From Planctomycetota bacterium (lineage in GTDB: Bacteria; Planctomycetota; UBA1135; UBA2386): a DNA stretch of 64,000 bases. Under the pieces are notes generated by a model. The model had not been told where the DNA came from and did not search any database. It saw only the letters and a list, made by a program, of their open reading frames with translations. Each line of letters starts with the position of its first letter. Position 1 is the first letter of the stretch. Positions 50,096 through 61,100 of the stretch are shown piece after piece. The stretch spans positions 2,631,501-2,695,500 of the forward strand of contig JADJWQ010000006.1 of NCBI GenBank assembly GCA_016716265.1. Reading direction: 5' to 3'. The translations under genes and the position numbers were made by a program.

Positions 50096-50689
50096 GTGAG
50101 CAGCGAGCCCTCTCAGCAACCGCCGTCACCCGGTGATGCCTCGTGCGAGGCGGCGAACGGCGGTCTGACGACGGAGCAACTCTGGAACCAGGTCTATGGC
50201 CATCTGCGCAATGCGGCAGCACGCCAACTCCAGGATGAACGCGCAGGCCACACCCTGTCGGCGACGGCGCTCGTGCACGAAGCGTGGCTGAAGCTCACGG
50301 GCCCGAGCGGCGCCGGTTGGGAGAGCCGCTCTCACTTCTTCGCGGTCGCGGTATCGGCGATGCGACGGCTGCTGATCGACCATGCGCGCGCCCGCGCTGC
50401 CCACAAGCGCGGCGGGCCTTCCGCCCGGCGGGCTGCCCTGGAGTTGGCCGGTCTGCCGGATCTGCGTTCGCCGGAGCAAAGTGCGGGATTCCTGATCCTC
50501 GACGAGGCGATCCTGCGCCTGGAGCGAGTGGATGCCCAAGCCGCCGCCGTGGTGCGGCTGCGCTACTTCGCCGGCCTCTCCATCGAGGAGACGGCGGCGA
50601 ATCTGGGAATCTCGGCGCCAACGGTGAAACGGTCCTGGGCCTACGCCCGGGGCTGGCTGAAGGACGCCATCGAGTCGAGCGACGATTGA
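50096..50689 (+). CDS. ECF RNA polymerase sigma factor, planctomycete type
   Basis: The 197-residue protein starts at GTG 50096 (SSEPSQQ). The earlier frame start at 49979 adds a poorly conserved, cysteine-rich stretch. The same motif set as the sigma gene at 5827 is present: LWNQVYGHLRNAAARQLQ, ATALVHEAWLKLTG, SHFFAVAVSAMRRLLIDHARAR and sigma-4 VVRLRYFAGLSIEETAANLGISAPTVKRSWAYAR by position. It is followed after 17 bp by the WD40 kinase, its presumed regulator. Confidence 0.9.
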   Translation: MSSEPSQQPPSPGDASCEAANGGLTTEQLWNQVYGHLRNAAARQLQDERAGHTLSATALVHEAWLKLTGPSGAGWESRSHFFAVAVSAMRRLLIDHARARAAHKRGGPSARRAALELAGLPDLRSPEQSAGFLILDEAILRLERVDAQAAAVVRLRYFAGLSIEETAANLGISAPTVKRSWAYARGWLKDAIESSDD

Positions 50690-50706
50690 ACCGCACCGGA
50701 CGAACC

Positions 50707-53700
50707 ATGGATCCACGGGAAGCCGACCTGCGGCGAATCTTCGATGTGGCGATCGATCTGCCACCGAGTGTGCGTGGCGCGTACCTGGACCACGAATGCG
50801 GTGCCGATTCGGACCTGCGTCGACGGCTGGCGACGATGTTGGCGGCGGCCACGGACGAGCGCTTCCTGGCCAGCCCCACGCTGGGCGACGCGGGGGATTC
50901 GCCGGGGCTCGGGCCGGCGACCCCGCTGGGCGAAGGCCCTGGCACGCGCGTCGGTCCCTACAAGCTGCTGCAGGTGATCGGCGAGGGCGGGTTCGGGGTG
51001 GTGTTCCTGGCCGACCAGGAGACGCCGGTGAAGCGTCGGGTGGCGCTGAAGGTGATCAAGCTGGGCATGGACACGCGCCAGGTGATCGCGCGGTTCGAGG
51101 CAGAGCGTCAGGCGCTGGCGATGATGGACCACCCAAACATCGCACGGGTGTTCGATGCCGGCGCCACCGAGAGCGGGCGACCGTACTTCGTGATGGAGTT
51201 GATCAAGGGCGTGCCGATCACGGAGTACTGCGACACCAACCAGCTGACGCTCGACGAGCGAGTGGAATTGTTCCTCCCGGTGTGCCACGCGGTGCAGCAC
51301 GCGCACCACAAGGGAGTGATCCACCGGGATCTGAAGCCGGGGAACATCCTGGTGACGCTGCACGACGGCGAGCCGGTGCCGAAGGTGATCGACTTCGGTC
51401 TGGCGAAGGCGACCGACCACCGGCTGACGGAGAAGACGCTGTTCACGGAGCACCGCGCGTTCCTCGGAACGCCGGCGTACATGAGTCCGGAGCAGGCGGA
51501 GCTGAGCGGGCTCGACGTCGACACGCGGACGGACGTGTACTCGCTGGGAGTGTTGCTGTACGAGCTGATGACGGGGAGTCCGCCGTTCACGCCGGAGGAG
51601 TTGCTGCGGGCCGGGTACCTGGAGTTGCAACGGATCATCCGCGAGGTGGAGCCGCCCAAGCCGAGCACGCGCGTGACGACCGGGACGGGTCGCCTGTCGA
51701 TCGTGGCAGCGCTGCGCAGAGTCGATCCGAAGAAGCTGGGCCTTTCGCTACAGGGCGACCTTGACTGGATCGTGATGCGGTGTCTGGAGAAACAGCGGAT
51801 GCGGCGCTACCCGACCGCCGCGGCACTGGCGGACGACCTCCGGCGGCATCTGGGCGGGGTGGCCGTGGAGGCCGCGCCGCCGGGAGTCGGATACCGCGCG
51901 CGGAAGTTCGTGAAGCGGCATCGCAAGCAGGTGCTGACGGCGGCCGCGGTGCTCGCTACCCTGCTGCTGGGGATCGCCGGGACGACGTGGGGTCTGCTGG
52001 GGCAACGGGCGCTGCGTATCGAAGCAGAGAGAAGTGCCGATGCAGAACGGGAGGCCGCTGCGGTGGCGGAGACAGCTCGGCACGAGGCCGTGCGGGAGCG
52101 GGACCGCGCGACTGAGCTGGCCTACGTCTCGGGGATCACCGCGGGGCACGCCGCGCTGGCGAGGGGCAACAGCGACTCGCTGCGAGCGAGCTTGGAGAGA
52201 CTGCCCGACGGGTTCGCCGGATGGGAGAGACGCTACCTGCGCGCTGCCAGTGACGACAGCCAATGGCATCTTCCAACGGCCGGTGCGGTCGATCTCGTCG
52301 CGAAGCCAGGCGGTGGCGTGTACGTCCTCAACTTCGATCAGTCGATCGTACTGCGGAGCGGCCCCGAGCTGCGGCCGGTGTTCACCGTGCCCCAGGAGCG
52401 CGTCGGCGGCGAATCGCAAGACCCTGCGTTGGATGATCCGGTCGCCGTCGTGTCGCCCGACGGGAGGCGTCTATGGTGCAGGCGTGGCGTGCTGGAGGAA
52501 GGCCCTCCAACGCTGTGGGATACCGATCGCGGGTTGGAGATCCAGGCCTATCGTGCACTGGCCCTGACCCACGGACGAGCTCTGTTCAGTCCGGACTCGA
52601 GCATGCTGATGGCGTGGGGTGGACCGGGTCAGCGGCTCGACCATTTCGATGCCGAGTCCGGCGTCCTGGTTCGAAAGGTCGATCTGGCGGACGTGCAAGA
52701 TTTGGTGTTTGCTCCCGATTCGTCGTCTTGCGTTGTCGCGACCCGAAACGGCCACCTGCACCGGATTGACCTGCAGGCCGGTGAAGTCGTCCAGACGACT
52801 GCCGGGCACGTCTACAGTCTCGAGGCGAGTCCGAATGGACGATTCCTGGCGTGCATGACGACGGGTGAACGATGCAGCATCCTGCATTCCACCGACCTGG
52901 AGCCCGTAGGTGACTTGCAAAGCAAGGGACATGCAATCACCTGGGCCACTGACGGTTCCATGGTGGCAATCGAGGACGATGATGGGATCCGTGTACACGA
53001 ACTCCCTTCGGGATTATTGCTGAGCACGCTTGCACAGTCACTGCGAATCGATCGGATGAGCTTCATTCCCGATCGCTCGCTGCTTCTGACCATCGACTTC
53101 CGATCCTCAGCCGGGTGGGCGGGAGATTTCCTCGCGAGAATCTGGGACGTCCACACCTCTGAGTGTTGGGAGCTCGATGCCGGCAATGGAAGCGCATACG
53201 GAATCGCCTTCCTAGCCGGGACGGACGAGGTCGCTGTTGGGTACGGTGATGGCACGATTCGTATCTGGAACGCGGTTCAAGGCACGCTCAGCGCCACCCT
53301 GCTCGCGCACACAGGATTGGTCACGTCTCTGACTCATGATTCGTCCGAGCATCGCCTGATCTCTCTTGGGGAAGACGGACTGCGTTCATGGGACATCGAG
53401 AGGGCGGGAAGCTCGACTCGTCTCGAAGGGCCGAGCATCGATAGCAACGCTGATCTCGCATTCAGCCGTGACGGGCACCTGGTCTTCGGCGTCACGGAGG
53501 ACGTCAAGTCGGAGCGAGGTTGGCGGAACAGTCTGGCGGTTTGGGATGCACGGTCCGGCCGCAATCTCTCGACCAGCCGGCTCCTCGGGCTTCCGGGGAG
53601 GTACTCCTTCGTCGTCACGAGCGCTGATGGCGGCAGCGTGGCCGTAGGGTCCGCATGGGAAGGCGCCCTGGTCCTGGATACCCAGACTGGGTACCCGCTC

Positions 53701-55101
53701 CGGCGGCTCCATTGGCCGGGAGGCGACGTGCCCGAAGCGTTGCGCGGAGGACGTCCATCAGTTCGACTCAGTGGCGACCTATCTCGGGTTGCGCTCTGGT
53801 ACACCAGCGATTGGGCTGACGATCGCGGCGAGCGAACCGGAGGAGTTTGTGTGTACGAGACCGCCCGCGGGACTTTGGTCGGTCGCCTCACAGATCTGGA
53901 GCTGTCCGAGAACGAACAGCTGTTTCTCAACTCGAACGGAGATCGGGTCCTGGCTGGATTTCGGGGGAGAATCACTGTTTTCGACGTGCTCGACGGCAAG
54001 ACCCTGCAGACTCTGGGCTCGGCTGAGGGCTATTGGTCGAGGTGCTTCGGAGTGGACTCCCGATGGCGTCGAGCCGCTGCCTTGACGTTCGACGACGTGA
54101 TTCACGTATGGGACCTGCAAAGCGGAGCCGAGACCGAAGTCCGCGGAATGGCGGACAAAGACCAACCACGTGCGCTGAGCTTCTCACCCGACGGGGCACA
54201 GATCCTGTGCATGGACTTCACTGGTGTGGTGTCGCTCGTCACGGCGGAGTCGGGACTGGCGGTCATGCGGCTGCCGGCGAGTGGCCTCTCGCGAGCTTGG
54301 TTCGACGCGACCGGCGATCGCATCCTCGTGGCGCCCACTCGGGGAAATACCTACGTCCTCGACAGCTTGGCCCAGACCGAACGCATGCGGGAGCTGCGAC
54401 AGTGGGACGCTGCGGCGCAGCGGGCCCAGGCGCTGGGAAAGGAAGCACTGTTGCAGGGAGGTGACCGCATCCAGCAGGCCGCGCAGTGGCTGCGCCTACG
54501 TTCTCCGACGGAACCGTTGGCGGTGGCGGCGGCCCTCGACCGGCTGCGGGACAGGTGCAGTCAGCGATGCCAGCGGGTCGCAACGGAGTTCGAGCAGCGG
54601 CTGTTCCTCGATGCGGTGCTTGAGTCCCTGGCGATGGAGCCACTGCTGTCCGACGGTGAGCGTGCGGATCTGCTGGACCTGGCCAGATTGCGTGGCGACG
54701 ACCCCCAGTTCCTGGCGGAGGCGGCCCTGTCGCGTGTCGAGCACCCGAAGGCGTCGGAGGACGAGTTGCGGTTGGCGATGCGGGCCGCGGAGACGGCGCT
54801 GCGCATGAACCCGAAGACGATCGATGCGCAGTTGGCCTTGGGGCTCGCGAGACTGGGGCTTGCCGACCCGCAGGGTGCTTCCTCGATCCTCGAGGTGCAC
54901 GAGGCGGCGCTCGAGCTCCTGTACGACAACGGCGACACTCGAGTCGCCGGACTCGCAGCCTTGGCGCTGGCCCACATGGGTCTCGGCGGAGTGGCGAAGT
55001 CGCACGCATTCATGGAGAGGGCTCGGCAGATGCTCGGTGACGAGCGTCAGGGTCTCGGAGCGATCTGGGTGCAGCACGCAGCGGCGGCCATCGGACGGTG
55101 A
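50707..55101 (+). CDS. Membrane serine/threonine kinase with WD40-like and C-terminal TPR sensor
   Basis: The 1464-residue protein starts at ATG 50707. The kinase domain spans about residues 83-370: GEGGFGVVFLADQ, VALKVIKLGMDTRQV, HRDLKPGNIL near 207, DFGLAKATDH near 228, GTPAYMSPEQAELS. A membrane helix (AAAVLATLLLGIAGTTWGLLG) lies near residues 412-432. About 700 residues of WD40-like blades follow (SPDGRRLWCRRG, VFAPDSSSCVVATRNG, HRLISLGEDGLRSWDIE, SFSPDGAQILCMD). The end is helical TPR (ALGLARLGLADPQGASSILE). It is the partner of the sigma gene 17 bp upstream. Confidence 0.92.
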   Translation: MDPREADLRRIFDVAIDLPPSVRGAYLDHECGADSDLRRRLATMLAAATDERFLASPTLGDAGDSPGLGPATPLGEGPGTRVGPYKLLQVIGEGGFGVVFLADQETPVKRRVALKVIKLGMDTRQVIARFEAERQALAMMDHPNIARVFDAGATESGRPYFVMELIKGVPITEYCDTNQLTLDERVELFLPVCHAVQHAHHKGVIHRDLKPGNILVTLHDGEPVPKVIDFGLAKATDHRLTEKTLFTEHRAFLGTPAYMSPEQAELSGLDVDTRTDVYSLGVLLYELMTGSPPFTPEELLRAGYLELQRIIREVEPPKPSTRVTTGTGRLSIVAALRRVDPKKLGLSLQGDLDWIVMRCLEKQRMRRYPTAAALADDLRRHLGGVAVEAAPPGVGYRARKFVKRHRKQVLTAAAVLATLLLGIAGTTWGLLGQRALRIEAERSADAEREAAAVAETARHEAVRERDRATELAYVSGITAGHAALARGNSDSLRASLERLPDGFAGWERRYLRAASDDSQWHLPTAGAVDLVAKPGGGVYVLNFDQSIVLRSGPELRPVFTVPQERVGGESQDPALDDPVAVVSPDGRRLWCRRGVLEEGPPTLWDTDRGLEIQAYRALALTHGRALFSPDSSMLMAWGGPGQRLDHFDAESGVLVRKVDLADVQDLVFAPDSSSCVVATRNGHLHRIDLQAGEVVQTTAGHVYSLEASPNGRFLACMTTGERCSILHSTDLEPVGDLQSKGHAITWATDGSMVAIEDDDGIRVHELPSGLLLSTLAQSLRIDRMSFIPDRSLLLTIDFRSSAGWAGDFLARIWDVHTSECWELDAGNGSAYGIAFLAGTDEVAVGYGDGTIRIWNAVQGTLSATLLAHTGLVTSLTHDSSEHRLISLGEDGLRSWDIERAGSSTRLEGPSIDSNADLAFSRDGHLVFGVTEDVKSERGWRNSLAVWDARSGRNLSTSRLLGLPGRYSFVVTSADGGSVAVGSAWEGALVLDTQTGYPLRRLHWPGGDVPEALRGGRPSVRLSGDLSRVALWYTSDWADDRGERTGGVCVYETARGTLVGRLTDLELSENEQLFLNSNGDRVLAGFRGRITVFDVLDGKTLQTLGSAEGYWSRCFGVDSRWRRAAALTFDDVIHVWDLQSGAETEVRGMADKDQPRALSFSPDGAQILCMDFTGVVSLVTAESGLAVMRLPASGLSRAWFDATGDRILVAPTRGNTYVLDSLAQTERMRELRQWDAAAQRAQALGKEALLQGGDRIQQAAQWLRLRSPTEPLAVAAALDRLRDRCSQRCQRVATEFEQRLFLDAVLESLAMEPLLSDGERADLLDLARLRGDDPQFLAEAALSRVEHPKASEDELRLAMRAAETALRMNPKTIDAQLALGLARLGLADPQGASSILEVHEAALELLYDNGDTRVAGLAALALAHMGLGGVAKSHAFMERARQMLGDERQGLGAIWVQHAAAAIGR

Positions 55102-55471
55102 CATGCGACGATCTCCGCCTCGGGGCGCAGGGAGTCTTCATTGTAAGCGTCCGGTAGAGCCCATCTGAACACGGACGTCCGCCAGTGAGTGCCTGTCGCG
55201 CTCGGCACGCGGCTGGACCGAGCGGGTCGCGCGCACCCCGGACAACTCGGCATCCTCGAACGGCGCAGGGTTCCTTCAGCCGCCGTTCGGCAGCGCGATC
55301 GTCGACGAGGCGGAGTCGGCCAACTGCCACCGGTGCTCGTTCCGGGCGCCGTCGCGGTCGCGTGGACGAGCTTCCGTTCGTGCGCCCGAGCGGCTGACCG
55401 GATCGACGTCGCCGTCCGACGAGTTCCCGGCAGCCGACCCGGCGGTCGCCGCGCAGATGCGGGCGCTGCAC
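55102..55471. other. Spacer without a recognised gene
   Basis: This covers 370 bp after the kinase gene. Short arginine-rich frames on both strands show no family pattern, and I see nothing I can support. Confidence 0.4.
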
Positions 55472-55687
55472 TCAGCCCTGGCGCGCCGCCAACCAGCCGC
55501 GCGGAGTGAGCTCGCCGATGCGGGAGCTCGGCGTCGACCCGAGTCGCTGAAGCACGTCCTTCAGGTACGTGAAGGGATCGATCTTCAGCTCCCAGCAGCC
55601 GACCGTCAGCGAGTACAGAGTGGCCGCGGTCCGACCACCAGCTTCACTGCCGGCGAACAGCCAGTTCTTCGGATCGGAGGAGGGCAC
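55472..55687 (-). pseudogene. IS66 transposase C-terminal fragment (minus)
   Basis: The residues DPKNWLFAGSEAGGRTAATLYSL then IDPFTYLKDVLQRLG and GELTPRGWLA match the C-terminus of IS66 TnpC (GSEAGG, LYSL, YL+DVL). The rest of the gene is absent; only about 71 codons remain. Confidence 0.75.
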
Positions 55688-55916
55688 CCGGGCTTCCCTG
55701 GTCCTGCTGAGCCTGGTCCAGTCCTGTCGTGAGCACGGCGTCAGCCCGCTGCTCTACCTGCGGCACGTGCTTCGTGCCGTGTCCACCACCCCCGCCTCGC
55801 AGGTCGCGTCGCTGACGCCGCGAGCGTGGCAGGAGCACCTCGCGATGCAGCAGCGTGCCGAGCAGGCGCAGCGCGCGATCGACACGGTGGTCGAAGAGCT
55901 CCTCAGCGGCCGCTGA
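55659..55916 (+). pseudogene. IS66 transposase C-terminal fragment (plus)
   Basis: The residues SQFFGSEEGTRASLVLLSLVQSC, GVSPLLYLRHVLRAV and ASLTPRAWQEHLA are a second IS66-type tail facing the other way. It overlaps the minus-strand fragment at its start, so the two tails meet at a shared GS-E-G region. Confidence 0.7.
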
Positions 55917-56198
55917 GCGCACCGGCAGGAGTGCCGACCATGCGAGCTGCCGTCCGGCAGACGGGCCGGTGCCGTCCTCGCTACTTCGACTGCAGCCGCA
56001 GCGTGCACGGCCTCCCGGTCACATCGTGATCGACCTCCACGGGGGGCGTCCAGACGTGGTTGCGGGAACAGTTACCGGGCTTCGCGTCGCCAGCGCTCTC
56101 GTCGTAAGAGCCGACCTGCCGCCTCGGCGCGGATCGGGAGTGCGGAGACGAGCCCAGGCGTCGGACCAGTGTTCGGGCGGTTCACCGCCCGAACGGAT

Positions 56199-57566
56199 CT
56201 ACCCGCGATCGCTCCGCGGCCCAGGTACCCGGGTTGCCGGGCGGTGCCTTCGGCCGGTTCGTCCGGGCGGTAGGGCACCGCGGACTGCGGGCACGTCGCG
56301 CCCTCGAGGTGTCGGCAGCGGCGCGGGCGAACGGCCAAGGCGATGCGCGGCCGTTGCGTCGTCCTCCACCGACTCGAGAACGCGCAGGAGAGAACCCACG
56401 ACCTCGCTCCACGGCAGCGGAGGCACGGCGTTTCCGATCGCCTTGGCCCAGACCGTGCGCCGCGCGGTGCCGTCGAAGCGGAAGAAGTCGGGGAATGTCT
56501 GCAGGCGCGCGGCTTCGTGCGGCGTGATGGTCCGAGACTCCTCGGGGTGCACGTAGCGACCCTGGCCCATCGAGCCGTATCCGGTCGTGATCGTCTGCGC
56601 CGGCTCGTCCCAGGCGAGCCGGCCGTAGATGGTCTTGTAGGAGTGGCTGCCGTCGCGATGACAGGGGGGGCGCTGGCTGTCCGGCAGCACCATGCAGCCC
56701 GGGTGCCGATCGAACCAGCGCAGGCGACGCAGGTTGTCGGGGCTCGGTTCGGCAGCGGCGTCGAAGCCGCCCGAGCCGGGTGGTTCCGACCGCCCGAGCA
56801 GATCCTGGATCGCCCAGCGGACGCTCCGTGGTTTGACCAGGAAGCCGGTCTCGATCTCCTCGACGAGCGCGTCGAGTCGCTCCGTGCTCACGCCCTCCAG
56901 CGCGACGAGCAGGTGTCGGCGGCGGCGCTGCGGGGCGCCGAGGCGCTCGAGCTGCGCCACGGCGTGGGCGACCGTGTAGCCCTGCTCGAGCAGCGCGCGC
57001 TCGGCGCGGTCGACGATGCCGCCGCGGTCGTGGACGACCGGCGGGACGTTCTCGATCAATACCGCGCGCGGCCGGAGGATCTCGGCGGCCCGCGCCATCC
57101 GTTCGTAGAGCCGGTTGCGCCCGTCGTGGCGACGGGTGTGGTTGTTCAGGTCCGAGTTCCCCTGGCACGGCGGACCACCGACGAGAAGGTCGATGCGGCC
57201 GATCCCGATCTCGTGCAGGCGTTCGGTAGTCGTGGCGGGAGTCCCGAGCGAGCCGTCGAACACCGACTCCACGGGGGCCGACACCACACCCGGCGCCCCC
57301 GCGGGCATGAAGCGGCCGAGGTTGCGCCGGTAGATGGCGGCGATCGCGTCGTCGAACTCCACCGCCAGCGGGATCTCCAGCGGGCGTCCGAGTCGATGCG
57401 CCGCCAGGAACGCGCCGAGCGACATGCCGCCCGCGCCGGCGAACAGGTCGACCACACGGATCGCAGCGTCGGATCCCGGGCGTGGCCAAGCGCGTGCGCG
57501 CAGCAGCCGCCGCGCGTCTCGCTCCCCGGCGTCGCCGAGGCGATCGTTCCGACTAGACTTCGGCAT
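56199..57566 (-). CDS. DNA (cytosine-5-)methyltransferase
   Basis: The 455-residue protein starts at ATG 57566. Motif I is IRVVDLFAGAGGMSLG, motif IV VGGPPCQGNSDLN with the catalytic Cys, motif VI VLIENVPP, and motif VIII LERLGAPQRRRRHLL. Motifs IX-X are ITTGYGSMGQGRYVHPEESRTITPHEAARLQTFPDFF with KAIGNAVPP by position. All core motifs are intact, and the target recognition domain is short. It is divergent from the vsr gene. Target specificity is unknown. The C-terminal ~40 residues look low complexity. Confidence 0.93.
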   Translation of the reverse strand: MPKSSRNDRLGDAGERDARRLLRARAWPRPGSDAAIRVVDLFAGAGGMSLGAFLAAHRLGRPLEIPLAVEFDDAIAAIYRRNLGRFMPAGAPGVVSAPVESVFDGSLGTPATTTERLHEIGIGRIDLLVGGPPCQGNSDLNNHTRRHDGRNRLYERMARAAEILRPRAVLIENVPPVVHDRGGIVDRAERALLEQGYTVAHAVAQLERLGAPQRRRRHLLVALEGVSTERLDALVEEIETGFLVKPRSVRWAIQDLLGRSEPPGSGGFDAAAEPSPDNLRRLRWFDRHPGCMVLPDSQRPPCHRDGSHSYKTIYGRLAWDEPAQTITTGYGSMGQGRYVHPEESRTITPHEAARLQTFPDFFRFDGTARRTVWAKAIGNAVPPLPWSEVVGSLLRVLESVEDDATAAHRLGRSPAPLPTPRGRDVPAVRGALPPGRTGRRHRPATRVPGPRSDRG

Positions 57567-57649
57567 CCCCGCCCTCGGATGTTCGAGCTTCGATCGGGTC
57601 CGGGGGCCTGACCGTGGAGCCCCGGAGCGCTCGCGAGTGTATCCGACAG

Positions 57650-58093
57650 ATGCCGCCTAGTCGCAGTCGCATCACGCCAGCCGCCAGTTCGGAGGACGCC
57701 CGCCAGCGCATGCTGCGGACGCGGCGGCGCGACACCGGCTGCGAGATGGCGCTGCGGCGGCTGCTGCACGCGATGGGGCTGCGGTATCGCGTCGACCATC
57801 CGTTGCCCATCGACCGTCGGCGGCGGGCCGACCTCGTGTTCACAGGGGCTCGGGTCGCGGTGTTCGTCGACGGCTGCTTCTGGCACGGTTGCCCACTCCA
57901 CGGGACGACGCCGCGCGCGAACCGGGATTGGTGGATGGCGAAGATCGACGCCAACCGAGCGCGCGACCAGGACACGATTCAGCGGCTACGCGGCATCGAT
58001 TGGGTCGGCCTCCGCGTCTGGGAACACGAAGATCCAGGCGAGACGGCGCGAAGCGTCGCAAACGTCGTGCGACAGCGACTCGAGGTTCGCTGA
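57650..58093 (+). CDS. vsr: Vsr very-short-patch repair endonuclease
   Basis: The 147-residue protein starts at ATG 57650; a GTG at 57614 adds 12 residues. Motifs are EMALRRLLHAMGLRYRVDHPLP, the catalytic ADLVFTGARVAVFVDGCFWHGCPLHGT (Asp and zinc/His-Cys site) and RVWEHEDPGETA. Vsr nicks T:G mismatches left by 5-methylcytosine deamination, and it sits next to the cytosine methyltransferase on the opposite strand, the normal partnership. It converges with the FtsK gene 13 bp away. Confidence 0.92.
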   Translation: MPPSRSRITPAASSEDARQRMLRTRRRDTGCEMALRRLLHAMGLRYRVDHPLPIDRRRRADLVFTGARVAVFVDGCFWHGCPLHGTTPRANRDWWMAKIDANRARDQDTIQRLRGIDWVGLRVWEHEDPGETARSVANVVRQRLEVR

Positions 58094-58105
58094 CTCGGGT
58101 CGCCG

Positions 58106-61100
58106 TCACGCCTGGAACTGCGCCGTCTGCACGCGAACGACTCCCTTCGTCGTCTTGAAGAACGCGTCGCCCTTGCCGGCCAGCGCCTCCGCGCCGGTCT
58201 CGTCCATGACGATACGGCTGTCCTGCGCGGTCTTGACGCGCAGCGCGAGCTGGGCGGGCAGGTTCGAGCGGATCGCGGTCGACAGGATCTCTGCCGAGGG
58301 CTTCTGCGTCGCGACGATCACGTGGATGCCGGCGGCGCGAGCCTTCTGGGTGAGGCGCTGCAGCAGTGCCTCGATCTTGCGGCGGTCTTCCTTGTCCGCG
58401 GTCAGGTCAGCGTACTCATCGAGCACGACGACGTGCCAGGGCAGGCGCTCCGCCGGGTCGACGACCTCGTTGAATTCCCGGAGGCTACGGACCCTGAGGT
58501 CCCTCTCGCGCTTCAGCTCCTTGAAGCAGCGGTACCGCCGCTCCATCTCTGCGACCTCCTTCTCGAGCAGTTCGATCGCGTCCTCGGAGTCGCAGCCGAT
58601 GTCCCCCTCGACGTGCTCGGTGTCTTCGAACCCCAGGAGTTCGGTGCCCTTGGGGTCGATCAGCAGGAGTCGCAGGTCGTCGGCCTCGTGTTGGTGGCAG
58701 AGGCCCTGGAGGATCCCCTCCAGGGCGACCGACTTGCCGCTGCCCGTCGTCCCACCGATCAGCAGGTGAGGGCTGTCGTCGCCGAAGTCGAGCCAGACAA
58801 CCTCGCCGCGAGCATCTTCGCCCAGCGGGACTCGGAGTCCGTCCGCCTCGCTGCGGGGGAAGCCCGCCCGCGGCCACAGATCGCGCGTGCTCACGAAGTA
58901 GCGCTCCGCGTCCTCCTTCGGTATCTGGAACACGACGGCCCCGCGGTCGACGAAGCTGCGGATCCGGAGATGTTCGGGGAGAGCGAGTGCGAGGTGCAGC
59001 TCGCGGTCGAGCCCGAGCACGCGCTCGAGTTTCACGCTCCTCTCGGGCGTGACGCGGACCTCGTAGAACGCCGGGCCCTCTTCGGGCGCGTATTGGTTCG
59101 GGCGTGTGACCCGGATGTCGAAGCGAGCGAAGCAGTCGAGCACGCTCTGGTAGCGGCGCTCTAGTTCCGGCGCTCCTAGGTGGCCCTCGATGGGCGGTGG
59201 TCCCTCGTCATCCTTCCCGTGATCCTCTCGGCTGGAGACTGTCGTGGGAGGCTTCGGATTCCCGCGGCCGTCTTCGGCCGTCAGCTCTGGTCGGCGGGGC
59301 GCCAGCTCGACTTCGCTCAGTGTGGGGTCGCCGACCGTCTCGACCGGACGGTCGGTTTCGGCCTCGGGCTCAGGGCCGTCGACTGTCGACCTCGTGGTCG
59401 CCCCGAAGCTGCGGAGGACCCGCTGGAGGCCGGTCGTCCCGACGCGGAACCAGACGTGCTCGCCGCTGGGAGAGCGTTCGCAGCTCTCCTGCAGCCCCAC
59501 TTCCCCGGCCGCGACCGTGCACAGGATGGTCTCCATCTCGTCGACCGCGTAACGACCGGTCAGGATCGCGTCGCGAATATCGTCGTCGAGCAGGGTCGTG
59601 CTCCGCTCATGTCCCTCCTCCCCGTCGCGGGCAGCGTCTGCGTACCGCGCGGAGCACTGCTCGATTGCCGCGAGCAATTCGCGCCTCCAGATGTCCGCGT
59701 CGGCAAAGTGGATCGACGCCTCGTCGTCGGGCGGCGTCAGCGCGGGGCGCAGGACCTGTTCGGTGCGCGCTAGCTGCGCTTCTCCGCGGCCGAGGTCCTC
59801 TCGCTCGCGGAACTTGGCCTCGAGGATCTGGAACCGCAGTCGGAGGCGGCCGCCGTCGTCTCGCCGGCCCAGGACGCGCAGCATGTCGGCCCGTGGCCGG
59901 TGGGCTCCACCGAACCAGTGGGTGAGCTCGTCGAGAGACAGCCAGGCATCCAGAACGTCGTCGGAGCGACGCGCTCGGTGTTCCTCGACGATGGTCCTCG
60001 CGACCACGAGCCCCAGGATCTCCTGCGTCGTTCGTCCGAGGCCCAGCGCGCGGAGGACGACGCCGGGTGCGAACTGTCGACTGGTGTCGTAGATCGACTC
60101 GGCGACGCGGCGGGCAGTCGCCTCGTCGGTGGTCGGGAGGTCGTGCCGGATCCTCCGGCGGAGACGCTCGACGACGAAGACGCGACCGGTGCTGGAGGAC
60201 ACCACCAGCGTGTAGCGGCCGTTCTTGCCGACCTTCGGCTGGACCGTGATGACGTCGGGGCGCTTCTCGCTGGCCTCGATCTGCTCCCGCCCCACGTAGG
60301 GGTCGAGGGTCACCACCCAGTGCCCCCAGTCGTGGAGGCGAGAGAACAGGTCGACGCTGTCGGTGAACCGCACCTGGAGGGAGAAGAAGTCGACCTGGTC
60401 GCGATCATCCTCGCCGACCCGGCTCCAGCTCTTGCGCCACACCTGGAGCGAGCTCCATCCTTCGAGCAGCGTGTCGCCGCCCATGGGGAGGAACTGCCGC
60501 GAGACGTTCTTCCGGCCGCCGCCGTCCTCGCTGTTGGATTCGTGCGTCGCGTCGTCGAGCAGCGGGTCGAACGAGCCGGTTCGTCTTCCCTGCGTTCGCC
60601 GGTTGATCGAGGTGTTGGTCCCGAAGAGATTGGGAACGAGGACGAGATCGACCTGTCCGTCGAGCCCGAAGCCCGGCGCGACGTCCTCCGTCTCCAAGAG
60701 GTCCGACGGGTGGAGGATCGTGCGGAGGCGCGGAAGGAGTTCGATCCTCGAGCGGTCCTCGGTCTCCAGCATCTCGAGGCGGCGTGCGATTTCTTCGTGC
60801 CCCTCCCGCGGAGCGACGACGTGGACCGTCACCACTAGGTCGTTCGACTCCGTCGATCGGATGTCTCGGACCAGCCGTTCGACGTGGTCCGCATCGCCGT
60901 CCCTCGAGATGAACAGAACCGACAGTCCGTCCAACTTATGAGGGTGTGCCTCCAGGTAGCGGCCGACGACCCGCGCCATCGCGGTCACCGACTGGTTGTC
61001 GATCGAGCCGACCCACGCATCGCTGGGGGCGTCGTCACGGACGATCGCGCGATACTCCTCGTGCCAGCCGAACTCGCGCGTCGCGATTCCCAGCGCGTTG

